Shown: positions 47,117-55,718 of the stretch, piece after piece
Numbering within the stretch: position 1 is the first letter of the stretch
Layout: each line of letters opens with the position of its first letter
NCBI GenBank assembly: GCA_020637235.1
Contig: JACJWG010000008.1
Span: 1-64,000, forward strand
DNA from: Acidimicrobiaceae bacterium
GTDB taxonomy: Bacteria; Actinomycetota; Acidimicrobiia; Acidimicrobiales; Ilumatobacteraceae
Reading direction: 5' to 3'
Length of the DNA: 64,000 nucleotides
Made by a program: the position numbers and the translations under genes
Notes under the pieces: model-generated
Told to the model about the DNA's origin: nothing
The model's database searches: none
Seen by the model: the letters and a program-made list of their open reading frames with translations, nothing else

Positions 47117-47962
47117 ATGTCGGTCGTCCGAACGGAGGAGTTGGATGATGTCGTGGCGACCACCCTGCCGACTCTCGCGTGTGCCTACGGCGGTGGGGGC
47201 CTGTTCGGCATCGCCTATCTGCTCGGTGTCGGTGAGGCCCTGGTCGACGGTGGCGTGGCGCTGGGGGAGGCGTCGTCCATCGGCACCTCCGCCGGGTCGT
47301 GGGCCGCAGGCGCCCTGGCACTCGGCATCCGCTGGCACGACGCGATCGACCTGATCGGCGACGACATCCCGCGCCTGCCCGACCCGCGTGCCGGGCGCCT
47401 GCAGCGGATCGCGTCCGAGATCTTCGGCACTGCCCGCGTGCCCACGATGCGGGCGGTGGTGTGCTCGTTGCCGCGGCTGCAGAGGGTGGTGCTGCACGGT
47501 GCCGACCACGACGTGGCCGACCTCGTCGCAGCGTCGTCGGCGGTGCCCGGCATGCTCGCCCCGCACAAGGTGGGCGGACGTCGCTACGTCGACGGCGGGG
47601 TGCGCTCGATGGCGTCGGCCGACCTGGCCGATCCGGCGTCGAACCTGTTGGTGATGGCCCCGATCGCCGGTCCGATGTTCGGTCCGGCCGGTCGGCTCGC
47701 CGAGCGCGTGCTCCGCCGGGAGATGCGCGACTGGCGGCAACGTCACCCCGACGGCCATCTGTGGCTCATCCGCCCCAACCGGTCGATCGCCGAACTCGCC
47801 GGCCGTCCCGATCAGCTGTTCGAACCCGACCGTGCCCGGCGTGCGTACGACCTCGCGTACGCGCAGGCGGCCGGCATCCTCGAACGGTGGACCGACGCGT
47901 ACGGCCCGGACGGGCCGTCGTCGACGCGCCCGGACGCGACCGGCGCCACCGACGCAGCCTGA
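47117..47962 (+). CDS. Patatin-like phospholipase
   Basis: A 281-residue (from ATG 47117) lipid acyl hydrolase. Oxyanion loop Y-G-G-G-G-L-F-G, nucleophile elbow I-G-T-S-A-G-S-W near 57, catalytic Asp in R-R-Y-V-D-G-G-V near 160, making the Ser-Asp dyad. No transmembrane helix or signal; probably cytosolic or peripheral. Start is uncertain: ATGs at 47093 and 47117 and GTG 47153 are all possible; GGAGGAG at 47134-47140 precedes 47153 by 12 nt. Converges on the BKACE gene. Lipid remodelling or storage-lipid breakdown is the usual role. Confidence 0.87.
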   Translation: MSVVRTEELDDVVATTLPTLACAYGGGGLFGIAYLLGVGEALVDGGVALGEASSIGTSAGSWAAGALALGIRWHDAIDLIGDDIPRLPDPRAGRLQRIASEIFGTARVPTMRAVVCSLPRLQRVVLHGADHDVADLVAASSAVPGMLAPHKVGGRRYVDGGVRSMASADLADPASNLLVMAPIAGPMFGPAGRLAERVLRREMRDWRQRHPDGHLWLIRPNRSIAELAGRPDQLFEPDRARRAYDLAYAQAAGILERWTDAYGPDGPSSTRPDATGATDAA

Positions 47963-47975
47963 ACCCGATCGGTCG

Positions 47976-48845
47976 TCAGCGACGGGTGCCGCGGCGCCGG
48001 GGCGCCGAGAACAGCTCGAGCGCCTGCTCGCTCGTCGCCACCTCGCGGCCGAGCGAGCGCACGATCTCCGTGGCTGCCACGACGAGGTCCTCGTTGCGAG
48101 GCGTACCTGCGCCGTGGAAGTCCTCGAGGCCGACGCGGAGGTTGCCACCACGTCGCACCACGGCCTGGGCGAAGCCGTTCGCGAGCACGTCGCCGCCGAT
48201 CACGCCGGCCATCCAGGGCAGGTCGTAGCCGTCCATCATCGCCAGGTACGCATCGAGCGAGGCCTCGCTGGGGGGTAGGCCGAACGGTGCAGCACCTCCG
48301 AAGTAGAGCTGGATCTTCACCCGCTGTGGCAGCGTGCCGGCGTCCTGGTGCCGCATCACCGAGCGCAGGAAGCCGGGCTCGAACACCGACACGTGCACGG
48401 GGAGGTCGCGCTGGCGGCACCAGGCGAACATGTGGTCGGCGTCGGCGGCGGTGTTGCCGTAGACCATCGAACCGATCGACACGATGCCGGGGTCGGCCGA
48501 TGCCATCGGGAGCAACCCCTGGTCGTACAGGGCGTCGAGGTGTGAGTAACGGTCCTCGATCGAGGCACCCTCGCCCATGCCGCGCACCGTGGGGTGCAAC
48601 AGGGCTCGCGGGTGCCGCTCGAGCACCGGACGCCACGCCTCGGCGTACGGCGCCGGATCGTGCCGGGCCGGCCCGCCGACGTTGGGGTCGTCGTGGTGGT
48701 TGTGCACCACGGCCGCGCCGCGGTCGAGGCACTCGAGCGCGCAGGCGCTGATCTCCGCTGGCGAACGGGGGACGTGCGGGTTGCGCGATCGGGGCGTGTT
48801 GCCGTTGATCGCCGCTTCGACGACGACGGGAGCGCGGCGGGTCAT
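47976..48845 (-). CDS. BKACE-family beta-keto acid cleavage enzyme
   Basis: A 289-residue protein of the beta-keto acid cleavage family (DUF849; 3-keto-5-aminohexanoate cleavage enzyme fold). Zn(II) ligands in V-V-H-N-H-H-D-D near 47, V-S-V-F-E-P-G-F near 150, Q-L-Y-F-G-G and V-G-L-E-D-F near 245 agree with the TIM-barrel enzyme. These cleave a beta-keto acid with acetyl-CoA to acetoacetate plus a new CoA thioester; the exact keto acid varies among members. Divergent from the TetR gene, across 83 bp. The pairing is suggestive of substrate-induced control but a shared operator was seen only next to the TetR start. Confidence 0.85.
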   Translation of the reverse strand: MTRRAPVVVEAAINGNTPRSRNPHVPRSPAEISACALECLDRGAAVVHNHHDDPNVGGPARHDPAPYAEAWRPVLERHPRALLHPTVRGMGEGASIEDRYSHLDALYDQGLLPMASADPGIVSIGSMVYGNTAADADHMFAWCRQRDLPVHVSVFEPGFLRSVMRHQDAGTLPQRVKIQLYFGGAAPFGLPPSEASLDAYLAMMDGYDLPWMAGVIGGDVLANGFAQAVVRRGGNLRVGLEDFHGAGTPRNEDLVVAATEIVRSLGREVATSEQALELFSAPRRRGTRR

Positions 48846-48915
48846 GGGCCCATGGTGGCTCGCCCGTGACCGCGCGTCGCGGCACCGGAACGGCGACCCG
48901 GTCGGGCCGTGGCAA

Positions 48916-48931
48916 CATACCCACCGGTATG
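48916..48931. promoter_or_regulatory. TetR-type operator over the TetR start codon
   Basis: CATACC-N4-GGTATG inverted repeat that includes the ATG of the TetR gene at 48929. The core TACC-N4-GGTA recurs in front of the following desaturase at 49569. Confidence 0.55.
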
Positions 48932-49522
48932 GAACCGCGAGCGATCTCGACGCCGGCGCGACCTCTGTCGGGGGAGGCGCGATCGCGGCTCGACTACTTC
49001 GACGCCGGGATGGCGTTGCTTGCGGTCGAGGGCGTGGGCGGCTTGACCATCGCCCGGCTGTGCTCGGCGCTCGGCGTCACGAAGGGCAGCTTCTACCACC
49101 ACTTCCGTGGGGTCGAGGACTTCCGTACCCAGTTGCTCACCCATTGGGCCGAGGACGGCGCTCGGCAGGTGGAGGCGATCTCCGCCGCCGTGGACGACCC
49201 GGTGCGCCGGCTCCGGGTGTTGCTCGAGGCCGGCGTCGCACTGCCGCACGAGGCCGAGGCGGCGATCCGTGCCTGGTCGCGACGTGATCACGGCGCCTGG
49301 TTGGTGCGGGTGGCCGTCGACGAGGCGCGCGAGCGCATCATCGGCCAGGCGTTCGTCGCCGCGGGCATCGACCCTGGTCAGGCCGAGATGTACGGCCGGC
49401 TCGCGGTGGCGACGCTGATCGGGGGCCAGCACCGGGGCGAGCGAACCGACCGGGCCGGGTTGCGGGCGATGTTCGCCTGGATGTTGCAGTCGGCCCTCGA
49501 ACAAGCCGGCCGCTCCTCGTGA
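48929..49522 (+). CDS. TetR-family transcriptional regulator
   Basis: A 197-residue repressor-type protein. HTH region near 12-60: A-M-A-L-L-A-V-E-G-V-G-G-L-T-I-A-R-L-C-S-A-L-G-V-T-K-G-S-F-Y-H-H-F (helices 2 and 3), W-A-E-D-G-A-R-Q-V-E and an all-helical ligand domain. The ATG at 48929 is the last base pair of a palindrome, which argues for autoregulation. It lies 81 bp upstream of the desaturase, whose promoter carries a second similar site, so both genes probably form its regulon, with a fatty acyl-CoA or similar ligand expected (inference). Confidence 0.9.
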   Translation: MEPRAISTPARPLSGEARSRLDYFDAGMALLAVEGVGGLTIARLCSALGVTKGSFYHHFRGVEDFRTQLLTHWAEDGARQVEAISAAVDDPVRRLRVLLEAGVALPHEAEAAIRAWSRRDHGAWLVRVAVDEARERIIGQAFVAAGIDPGQAEMYGRLAVATLIGGQHRGERTDRAGLRAMFAWMLQSALEQAGRSS

Positions 49523-49568
49523 CGCACACGCCGCGTGGGACCTTCGTCACGTGATGCGTCAGCGTCTA

Positions 49569-49584
49569 CCTACCGGTCGGTAGG
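49569..49584. promoter_or_regulatory. TetR-type operator in front of the desaturase gene
   Basis: CCTACCG-GT-CGGTAGG: 7-bp arms around a 2-nt centre, just upstream of the TAAGGT hexamer, so placed to block the promoter. TACC-N4-GGTA core shared with the site at 48916. Confidence 0.65.
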
Positions 49585-49589
49585 CGCGC

Positions 49590-49595
49590 TAAGGT
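49590..49595 (+). promoter_or_regulatory. Candidate -10 element of the desaturase gene
   Basis: TAAGGT, 7 nt before the ATG at 49603. Confidence 0.5.
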
Positions 49596-49602
49596 GTCGC
49601 CG

Positions 49603-50697
49603 ATGAGCATTCTCGACGACACCAGCACCATCGACGTCGCGGACGACGGGCCCCGTCGCCCCCGTGAACGCCAGGGCTCGCTCAACGTCGTCCGCGAGAT
49701 CATTCCCGCCGCGTGTTATCGGCGCTCGGGCGCCCGCGCCGCCGTGGCCCTCGCGCAAGGGTTCGCGCTCTACCTGGTGCCGATGGTGGGCCTCGCGCTC
49801 ACCGACCGCTGGTACCTCGTGCTGCCGCTGTGGGCGCTCGCCGGACTCGCGGTGTCGGGCCTGTTCGTGCTCGGCCACGACGCCTCGCACGGCGCGCTGC
49901 TCGACTCACCCCGGCTCAACCGGCTGGTCGCGCAGGTGTGCATGGTGCCGAGCGCACACGTCGAAGCTGCGTGGGACCTCGGCCACAACCGCATCCACCA
50001 CGGCTACACCACCCGTCAGGGCTTCGACTTCGTGTGGCACCCCACCACCCCCGACGAGTTTCGCCAGATGGGCCGACTCGCGCGGCTGCAACACCGGATC
50101 GAGTGGTCGTTCCTCGGCTCCGGCGCCTACTTCCTGCGCACGGTGTGGTGGCAGAAGATGTGGCGGTTCAACGCCCCGGGCAAGCGCAAGGGCGCGATCA
50201 TCCGCGACAAGATCACGCTCGGCTCGCTGATGGTGCTCGCCACCGCCGGTGCCGTCGTGTACGGCGCCCTCACTGGTGGCTGGGTCCACGCCCTGTGGGT
50301 GCCGGTGAAGCTGTTCGTGGTGCCGTTCCTGATCTTCATCCACGTCATCGGGTGGACGGTGTACGTGCACCACGTCGATCCCGAGATCAAGTGGTGGACC
50401 CGCAAGGAATGGACCCAGTTCCACGGTCAGATGGACTCGACCACGATCCTGCACGTCCCGCGGCTGATCAACCGGCTCTGGTTCCACAACATCTTCGTGC
50501 ACGTGCCGCATCACGTGGACGTGCGGATCCCCTTCCACCAACTGCCGGCCGCCGCCGAGGCCATCCGGGCGGCGTTCCCCGACACCGTGCGCTCGGCGAA
50601 GCTGTCGATGCGCTCGTACCTGCGGGCCGCCAAGTCGTGCAAGCTGTACGACTTCGACGCCGGCCGCTGGCTTCCCTACAGCGCCGCCAAGTCCTGA
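49603..50697 (+). CDS. Membrane fatty acid desaturase
   Basis: A 364-residue integral membrane di-iron desaturase. His boxes: G-H-D-A-S-H-G near 91, G-H-N-R-I-H-H near 128 and V-P-H-H-V-D near 303; hydrophobic spans include A-V-A-L-A-Q-G-F-A-L-Y-L-V-P-M and F-V-V-P-F-L-I-F-I-H-V-I-G-W-T-V. Acyl-lipid or acyl-CoA desaturation for membrane fluidity is the probable role. ATG at 49603 has TAAGGT at 7 nt; an in-frame GTG at 49594 lies in the hexamer. Controlled by the TetR protein upstream through 49569-49584 (inference). Confidence 0.88.
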   Translation: MSILDDTSTIDVADDGPRRPRERQGSLNVVREIIPAACYRRSGARAAVALAQGFALYLVPMVGLALTDRWYLVLPLWALAGLAVSGLFVLGHDASHGALLDSPRLNRLVAQVCMVPSAHVEAAWDLGHNRIHHGYTTRQGFDFVWHPTTPDEFRQMGRLARLQHRIEWSFLGSGAYFLRTVWWQKMWRFNAPGKRKGAIIRDKITLGSLMVLATAGAVVYGALTGGWVHALWVPVKLFVVPFLIFIHVIGWTVYVHHVDPEIKWWTRKEWTQFHGQMDSTTILHVPRLINRLWFHNIFVHVPHHVDVRIPFHQLPAAAEAIRAAFPDTVRSAKLSMRSYLRAAKSCKLYDFDAGRWLPYSAAKS

Positions 50698-50703
50698 CCG
50701 ACC

Positions 50704-50748
50704 CTTCGTGAGCCGGATGCGCAGCATGTGCGCATGCGGCTCACGAAG
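50704..50748. repeat. Palindromic repeat element, locus 2, copy 1
   Basis: 20-bp arms with one mismatched pair (50704-50723 and 50729-50748) around loop GCATG. Left arm contains GTGAGCCGGATGCGCA as at 19 kb. Between the convergent desaturase and nitronate monooxygenase genes. Confidence 0.88.
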
Positions 50749-50758
50749 CGGGTTCGTC

Positions 50759-50797
50759 CGTGAGCGGGATGCGCAGCATGTGCGCATTCGGCTCACG
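50759..50797. repeat. Palindromic repeat element, locus 2, copy 2
   Basis: 17-bp arms with one mismatch and one G-T pair (50759-50775 and 50781-50797) around the same loop GCATG as copy 1. Left arm GTGAGCGGGATGCGCA parallels the variant in copy 2 of locus 1. Confidence 0.86.
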
Positions 50798-50806
50798 AAT
50801 GCGATG

Positions 50807-51952
50807 TCAGGACTCGAGGAGGTGGGACAGGTGCTGGACGCTGTCGATGAACTCGTCGATCATGTCGAACACCACCTGGGCGGCAGGCTTCGACTCGTTC
50901 ATCGAGCCGACGATCTGGCCGACGAAGTAGTTGGCCAACTGCTCGGCGCCCGAGCCCTTGCGGTACGACGCACGATCGATCCGGGCGCGCGCCTCGGCCA
51001 CCAGGATCGGTTGCAGCGGCATGCCGAGCGGCCTCGGGTTCGCTGGGTCGTCCCACTCGTCGGTCCATGCGCTGCGCAGTTGACGCGCCGGCTTGCCGGT
51101 GAGCGACCGTGACCGCAGCGTGTCGCTCGACGACGCGGCGAGGAACTTCTCCTTCACCACCGGATGGGTCTCGGCCTCGTCGGTGGTGAGCCACACGCTG
51201 CCGCACCACACGCCCTGCGCGCCGAGCGCCATCGCCGCCGCCATCTGACGTCCCCGACCGATGCCGCCCGCGCCGAGCACCGGCACCGGAGCGACGGCGT
51301 CGACGATCTCGGGGATCAGCACCATCGTGCCCACCTCGCCGGTGTGGCCGCCGGCCTCGGCGCCCTGGGCGATGATCACGTCGACCCCGGCGTTCACGTG
51401 ACGCTCGGCGTGCTGGGCTTTGCCGGCGAGCGCGCCGATCAGGCGCCCCTCCTCCTTGCAGCGGTCGATCATGTGGCCGGGGGGCGGGCCGAGCGCGTTC
51501 ACCAACAGACGTGGCTGATGGGCGAGCGCGATCTCGAGCAACGGGTCCATCATCGCCGCCGAGAACGGGGCCGCGGTCTCCGACGCCGTCGCCGGATCGC
51601 GCCGCGGGCGGTCGTCGCCGTCGAAGGGGGGCACGTCGTACTTCTCCAGCAAGCGGTTCACGAACTGCCGGTGCTCGTCGGGGATCATCGAGCGGATGCT
51701 GTCCATCGTGAGCCCACCCTCGTCCGAACCGGCGTACTTCGCCGGGACGATCACGTCGACGCCGTAGGCGCGGTCGCCGATCTCGTCCTCGATCCAGGCG
51801 AGGTCGATCTCGAGCTGCTCGGGCGAGTGCGCCGCCGCGCCGAGCACGCCCATCCCGCCCGCCTTGCACACCGCCGCCACCACATCGCGGCAGTGGGTGA
51901 AGGCGAGGATCGGCACATCGATGCCGAACATCTCGGTGATCGCGGTCTTCAT
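50807..51952 (-). CDS. Nitronate monooxygenase family protein
   Basis: A 381-residue FMN TIM-barrel enzyme of the NMO/2-nitropropane dioxygenase family. M-F-G-I-D-V-P-I-L-A at the start, G-M-G-V-L-G-A near 35, A-Q-G-A-E-A-G-G-H-T-G-E-V-G near 195 (catalytic His and phosphate-binding loop), G-A-G-G-I-G-R-G-R near 225 and A-Q-G-V-W-C-G-S near 245. Some members oxidise nitronates, others are enoyl reductases, so the substrate is not fixed. Preceded by GAGGGGG, a good ribosome site. The 3' end meets the repeat pair at 50.7 kb. Confidence 0.87.
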   Translation of the reverse strand: MKTAITEMFGIDVPILAFTHCRDVVAAVCKAGGMGVLGAAAHSPEQLEIDLAWIEDEIGDRAYGVDVIVPAKYAGSDEGGLTMDSIRSMIPDEHRQFVNRLLEKYDVPPFDGDDRPRRDPATASETAAPFSAAMMDPLLEIALAHQPRLLVNALGPPPGHMIDRCKEEGRLIGALAGKAQHAERHVNAGVDVIIAQGAEAGGHTGEVGTMVLIPEIVDAVAPVPVLGAGGIGRGRQMAAAMALGAQGVWCGSVWLTTDEAETHPVVKEKFLAASSSDTLRSRSLTGKPARQLRSAWTDEWDDPANPRPLGMPLQPILVAEARARIDRASYRKGSGAEQLANYFVGQIVGSMNESKPAAQVVFDMIDEFIDSVQHLSHLLES

Positions 51953-52032
51953 CGAACCCCCTCAGGTCGTCGTCGGCTCGACGGTACCGCGCCGGCCGGG
52001 CCGGTACCGAAGCAGCGGCATCGGCCGGGGGA

Positions 52033-53934
52033 TCAGGTGAGGTCGGTCGCGGCGCCGGCGAACTGGCTCTGGTACAGCGTGAAGTAGGCGCCCTGGCGCG
52101 CCAGCAGCTCGTGGTGGTTGCCCTGCTCGACGATGCGGCCGGCGTCCATCACCAAGATGGTGTCGGCGTCGCGGATGGTGCTGAGCCGGTGGGCGATCAC
52201 GAAGCTGGTGCGCGACGAACGCAGCGCGGCCATGGCGTGCTGGATGAGCACCTCGGTGCGGGTGTCGACCGAGCTCGTCGCCTCGTCGAGGATCAGGATC
52301 GACGGGTCGGAGAGGAACGCCCGGGCGATGGTGATGAGCTGCTTCTCGCCGGCACTCACGTTGCCGCCCTCGTCGTCGATCACGGTGTCGTAGCCGTGGG
52401 GCAGCATGTGGGCGAAGCGGTCGACGTAGGCGGCCCGCGCCGCGGCGTACACCTGCTCGTCGGTGGCAGACGGATTGCCGTACTTGATGTTGTCGAAGAT
52501 CGACCCGCCGAACAGCCAGGTGTCCTGCAGCACCATGCCCAGCTGGTTGCGCAGTTCGGCTCGCGACATCGCGGCGATGTCGACACCGTCGAGGGTGATC
52601 CGCCCCGCGTCGAGGTCGTAGAAGCGCATCAGGAGGTTCACGAGCGTGGTCTTGCCCGCACCGGTCGGCCCGACGATCGCGACGGTGGTGCCGGGCTCGG
52701 CCACGAGCGACAGGTCGGTGATCAAGGGGCGGTCCTCGACATAGCGGAACGACACGTCCTCGAAGGCGACCCTGCCCCGGGCGGGACCGGCGAGCAGCGG
52801 ATGCTCGGGGTCGGGCGACTCCTCCGGCGCGTCGAGCAGTTCGAACACGCGCTCCGCGGACGCGATGCCCGACTGCAGCACGTTGATCATCGACGCGAAC
52901 TGGGTGAGCGGCATCGTGAACTGACGCTGGTACTGGATGAACGCCTGGATGTCGCCCACGCCGAGCGATCCCGACGACACCCGGATGCCACCGATCACGG
53001 CGATCGCGACGTACCCGAGGTTGCCGAGGAACATCATCATCGGCTGGATCGAGCCCGATGCGAACTGAGCCTCGAACCCGGCCTGGTACATCTTCTCGTT
53101 CGTGGCCGCGAAGCGGGCTCTCGCCTCCTCCTGCCGGCCGAACGCTCGCACGATCGCGTGGCCGGTGAACACCTCCTCCACCTGGGCGTTGAGCGCGCCG
53201 GTGTGCTTCCACTGGGCCATGAAGCGGTTCTTCGAGCGCCCGGCGATGGTCTTCATCGAGAACACCGACAGCGGCACGGTGACGATCGCGACCAGCGCCA
53301 GCACCGGCGAGATCCAGATCATCATCACCAGCACGCCGGTGATGGTGAGCGCCGAGGTGAGCAGCTGCGACAGGGTCTGCTGGAGGCTCTGCGCGACGTT
53401 GTCGATGTCGTTGGTGACCCGGCTGAGCAGGTCGCCGCGAGGCTGGCGGTCGACGTAACCGAGCGGGAGCCGGTTGAGTTTGGCCTCGACGTCGTTGCGC
53501 AACCGGTTCATGGTGCGCTGCACGATGCCGGCCAGCAGGTACGCCTGCAGGCAGCTGAGCGCGTACGAGGCCGCGTAGAGCACGATCGCGAGCAGCAGGA
53601 TCCGGTGCAGACGCGAGAAGTCGATGCCGTCGGCGCCGCCCCGGCCGGTGATGCCTTCGAACACGACGTCGGTCGCCCGGCCGAGCACCTTCGGTCCGAT
53701 CACGACGGCGCAGGCGCTCAGGACGGCGAGCACGATCACCGAGGTGACGCCCACTCGCTCGATCCGCATCCGGTCGACCAGTCGGGCCGACGTCCCCGTG
53801 AAGTCCTTCGACCGCTCGGTGGGCACGCCGACGGAGTGGAATCGGCCGCCACCACCCGGGCGCGCCTCGGCGGCGGGTGGACGGAGTGGGTTGTCCTCCG
53901 CCGCGGGCGCCTCGACGGCTTCGTCGGCGCTCAC
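52033..53934 (-). CDS. ABC exporter subunit, catalytically complete half (heterodimer partner 2)
   Basis: A 633-residue half-transporter: ~60-residue N-terminal extension, six-helix TMD (about 65-330), NBD (about 375-615). Walker A G-P-T-G-A-G-K-T, Walker B I-L-I-L-D-E-A-T-S-S-V-D with the catalytic Glu, H-loop I-A-H-R-L, but signature reads N-V-S-A-G-E-K-Q-L, a divergent form of L-S-G-G-Q. Together with the partner subunit this gives one consensus ATP site (this Walker A/B plus partner signature) and one degenerate site. GTG at 53934 overlaps the partner stop (GTGA), so both are made together. Substrate (drug, lipid or peptide) unknown. Confidence 0.9.
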   Translation of the reverse strand: MSADEAVEAPAAEDNPLRPPAAEARPGGGGRFHSVGVPTERSKDFTGTSARLVDRMRIERVGVTSVIVLAVLSACAVVIGPKVLGRATDVVFEGITGRGGADGIDFSRLHRILLLAIVLYAASYALSCLQAYLLAGIVQRTMNRLRNDVEAKLNRLPLGYVDRQPRGDLLSRVTNDIDNVAQSLQQTLSQLLTSALTITGVLVMMIWISPVLALVAIVTVPLSVFSMKTIAGRSKNRFMAQWKHTGALNAQVEEVFTGHAIVRAFGRQEEARARFAATNEKMYQAGFEAQFASGSIQPMMMFLGNLGYVAIAVIGGIRVSSGSLGVGDIQAFIQYQRQFTMPLTQFASMINVLQSGIASAERVFELLDAPEESPDPEHPLLAGPARGRVAFEDVSFRYVEDRPLITDLSLVAEPGTTVAIVGPTGAGKTTLVNLLMRFYDLDAGRITLDGVDIAAMSRAELRNQLGMVLQDTWLFGGSIFDNIKYGNPSATDEQVYAAARAAYVDRFAHMLPHGYDTVIDDEGGNVSAGEKQLITIARAFLSDPSILILDEATSSVDTRTEVLIQHAMAALRSSRTSFVIAHRLSTIRDADTILVMDAGRIVEQGNHHELLARQGAYFTLYQSQFAGAATDLT

Positions 53935-55664
53935 GCCGCCTCCTCGGTCTGCAGCTGCGACTCGACGATCTCCTGGTACGTGGGACACGAGGCGAGCAGG
54001 TCGTCGTGGGTGCCGAGGCCGACGATGCGCCCGTCCTCGAGCACCAGGATCTGGTCGGCATGGCGGATGGTGGCCACCCGCTGGCCGACGAGCAGCACCG
54101 CCGCGTCGCGGGTCTCGGGTCGCAACGCGGCGCGCAGCCGGGCGTCGGTCGCGACGTCGAGTGCCGAGAACGAGTCGTCGAAGAGGTAGATGTCGGGCCG
54201 GCGCACGAGGGCACGAGCGATCGCCAGGCGCTGGCGCTGGCCGCCGCTCACGTTGCTGCCGCCCTGCACGATCGCCGCGTCCAGTCCGCCGGGCATCGCC
54301 CGGACGAAGTCGGCGGCCTGTGCGACCTCGAGGGCGTGCCACATCTCGTCCTCGGTGGCCTCGGGCCGCCCGTAGCGCAGGTTGCTCGCGACGGTGCCGG
54401 AGAACAGGTAGGGCTTCTGCGGCACGAGGCCGATCTGCTCGCCGAGGCGCAGCGGATCGAGCTCGCGGACGTCGACGCCGTTCACCAACACCCGTCCGCC
54501 GGTCACGTCGAACAGGCGTGGCACGAGACCGAGCAGGGTGGTCTTGCCCGATCCCGTGCTGCCGATGATCGCCGTCGTCTGCCCGGGCAGGCAGGTGAAG
54601 GTGATGTCGTGCAACACGTCGGCCTCGGCGCCCGGATAGCCGAACGACGCCGACACGAACTGCACCGTGGCCCGATGCGGCATCGCCGTCACGGGAGACG
54701 GCGGAGCGACCACCGACGACGGCGTGTCGAGCACCTCGACGATGCGGTCGGCACTGACGCTCGCACGTGGCCACATCGAGGCGATGAAGGTCGACATCAT
54801 CACCGACATCAGGATCTGCACGAGGTAGGTGATGTAGGCCACCATCGCACCCACCTGCATGTCGCCGCTCGCCACCCGGTTCGACCCGAACCACACCACG
54901 GCCACGCTGGCGAAGTTGGTCATCGCGATCGCCGTCGGGAACATGAACGACATCAACCGGCCCGCCTTCAGCGCGCTCTCGGTGACGGCGTCGTTGGCCT
55001 CGCCGAAGCGCTCCGCCTCTTGCGGTTCGCGGACGAACGCACGCACCACCCGCATGCCGGTGATCTGCTCGCGCAGCACCCGGTTGAGCCCGTCGATCCG
55101 GTCCTGCATCCGCTGGAACTCGGGCACCATCAGCCGGATGATGTTGCCGACGATCAGCAGCAGCACCGGGATGCTCACGAACAGCAGCCACGACAGCCCG
55201 ACGTCCTCGCGCATCGCCATGATGATCCCGCCGATCGCCCAGATCGGCGCCGACACCAGCATCGTGAGGCTCATCTGCACGAGCATCTGCACCTGCTGGA
55301 CGTCGTTCGTGATACGGGTGATGAGTGACGGCGCGCCGAACGTGCCCACTTCCCGGGCGGAGAACCCGGTGACGCGCTCGAACAGATCGCGACGGACGTC
55401 GCGGCCGTACGCCATGGCGACCCGCGACCCGATGTACACGGCCACGATGGTGAGCACCACCTGACCGAGGGTGCACACCAGCATCAGGCCGCCCATGCGC
55501 CAGATGAAGGGCGTGTCGCCACGGACGACCCCCTCGTCGATGATGCGGGCGTTGAGCCGGGGGAGGTACAGGCCGAGGGCGGCCTGCAGCGACTGCAGCA
55601 CCACCACGATCAGCAGGTCACGTCGATACGGACGGAGGTGGGAGCGCAGCAGGCGGATCAGCAT
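53931..55664 (-). CDS. ABC exporter subunit with degenerate ATP site (heterodimer partner 1)
   Basis: A 577-residue half-transporter: six-helix TMD (about 15-310) and NBD (about 335-575). Walker A I-G-S-T-G-S-G-K-T and signature N-V-S-G-G-Q-R-Q-R are canonical, whereas Walker B reads I-Y-L-F-D-D-S-F-S-A-L-D (Asp where the catalytic Glu stands) and the switch His is Gln (V-G-Q-R-V). This is the known pattern of the degenerate subunit in heterodimeric exporters such as TM287/288 and BmrCD. First gene of the pair. Confidence 0.9.
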   Translation of the reverse strand: MLIRLLRSHLRPYRRDLLIVVVLQSLQAALGLYLPRLNARIIDEGVVRGDTPFIWRMGGLMLVCTLGQVVLTIVAVYIGSRVAMAYGRDVRRDLFERVTGFSAREVGTFGAPSLITRITNDVQQVQMLVQMSLTMLVSAPIWAIGGIIMAMREDVGLSWLLFVSIPVLLLIVGNIIRLMVPEFQRMQDRIDGLNRVLREQITGMRVVRAFVREPQEAERFGEANDAVTESALKAGRLMSFMFPTAIAMTNFASVAVVWFGSNRVASGDMQVGAMVAYITYLVQILMSVMMSTFIASMWPRASVSADRIVEVLDTPSSVVAPPSPVTAMPHRATVQFVSASFGYPGAEADVLHDITFTCLPGQTTAIIGSTGSGKTTLLGLVPRLFDVTGGRVLVNGVDVRELDPLRLGEQIGLVPQKPYLFSGTVASNLRYGRPEATEDEMWHALEVAQAADFVRAMPGGLDAAIVQGGSNVSGGQRQRLAIARALVRRPDIYLFDDSFSALDVATDARLRAALRPETRDAAVLLVGQRVATIRHADQILVLEDGRIVGLGTHDDLLASCPTYQEIVESQLQTEEAA

Positions 55665-55718
55665 GGTGTGGCAGGCACGTTACCGAGCCCGCCGCTCGGG
55701 AGACGGCCCGGAAACAGG

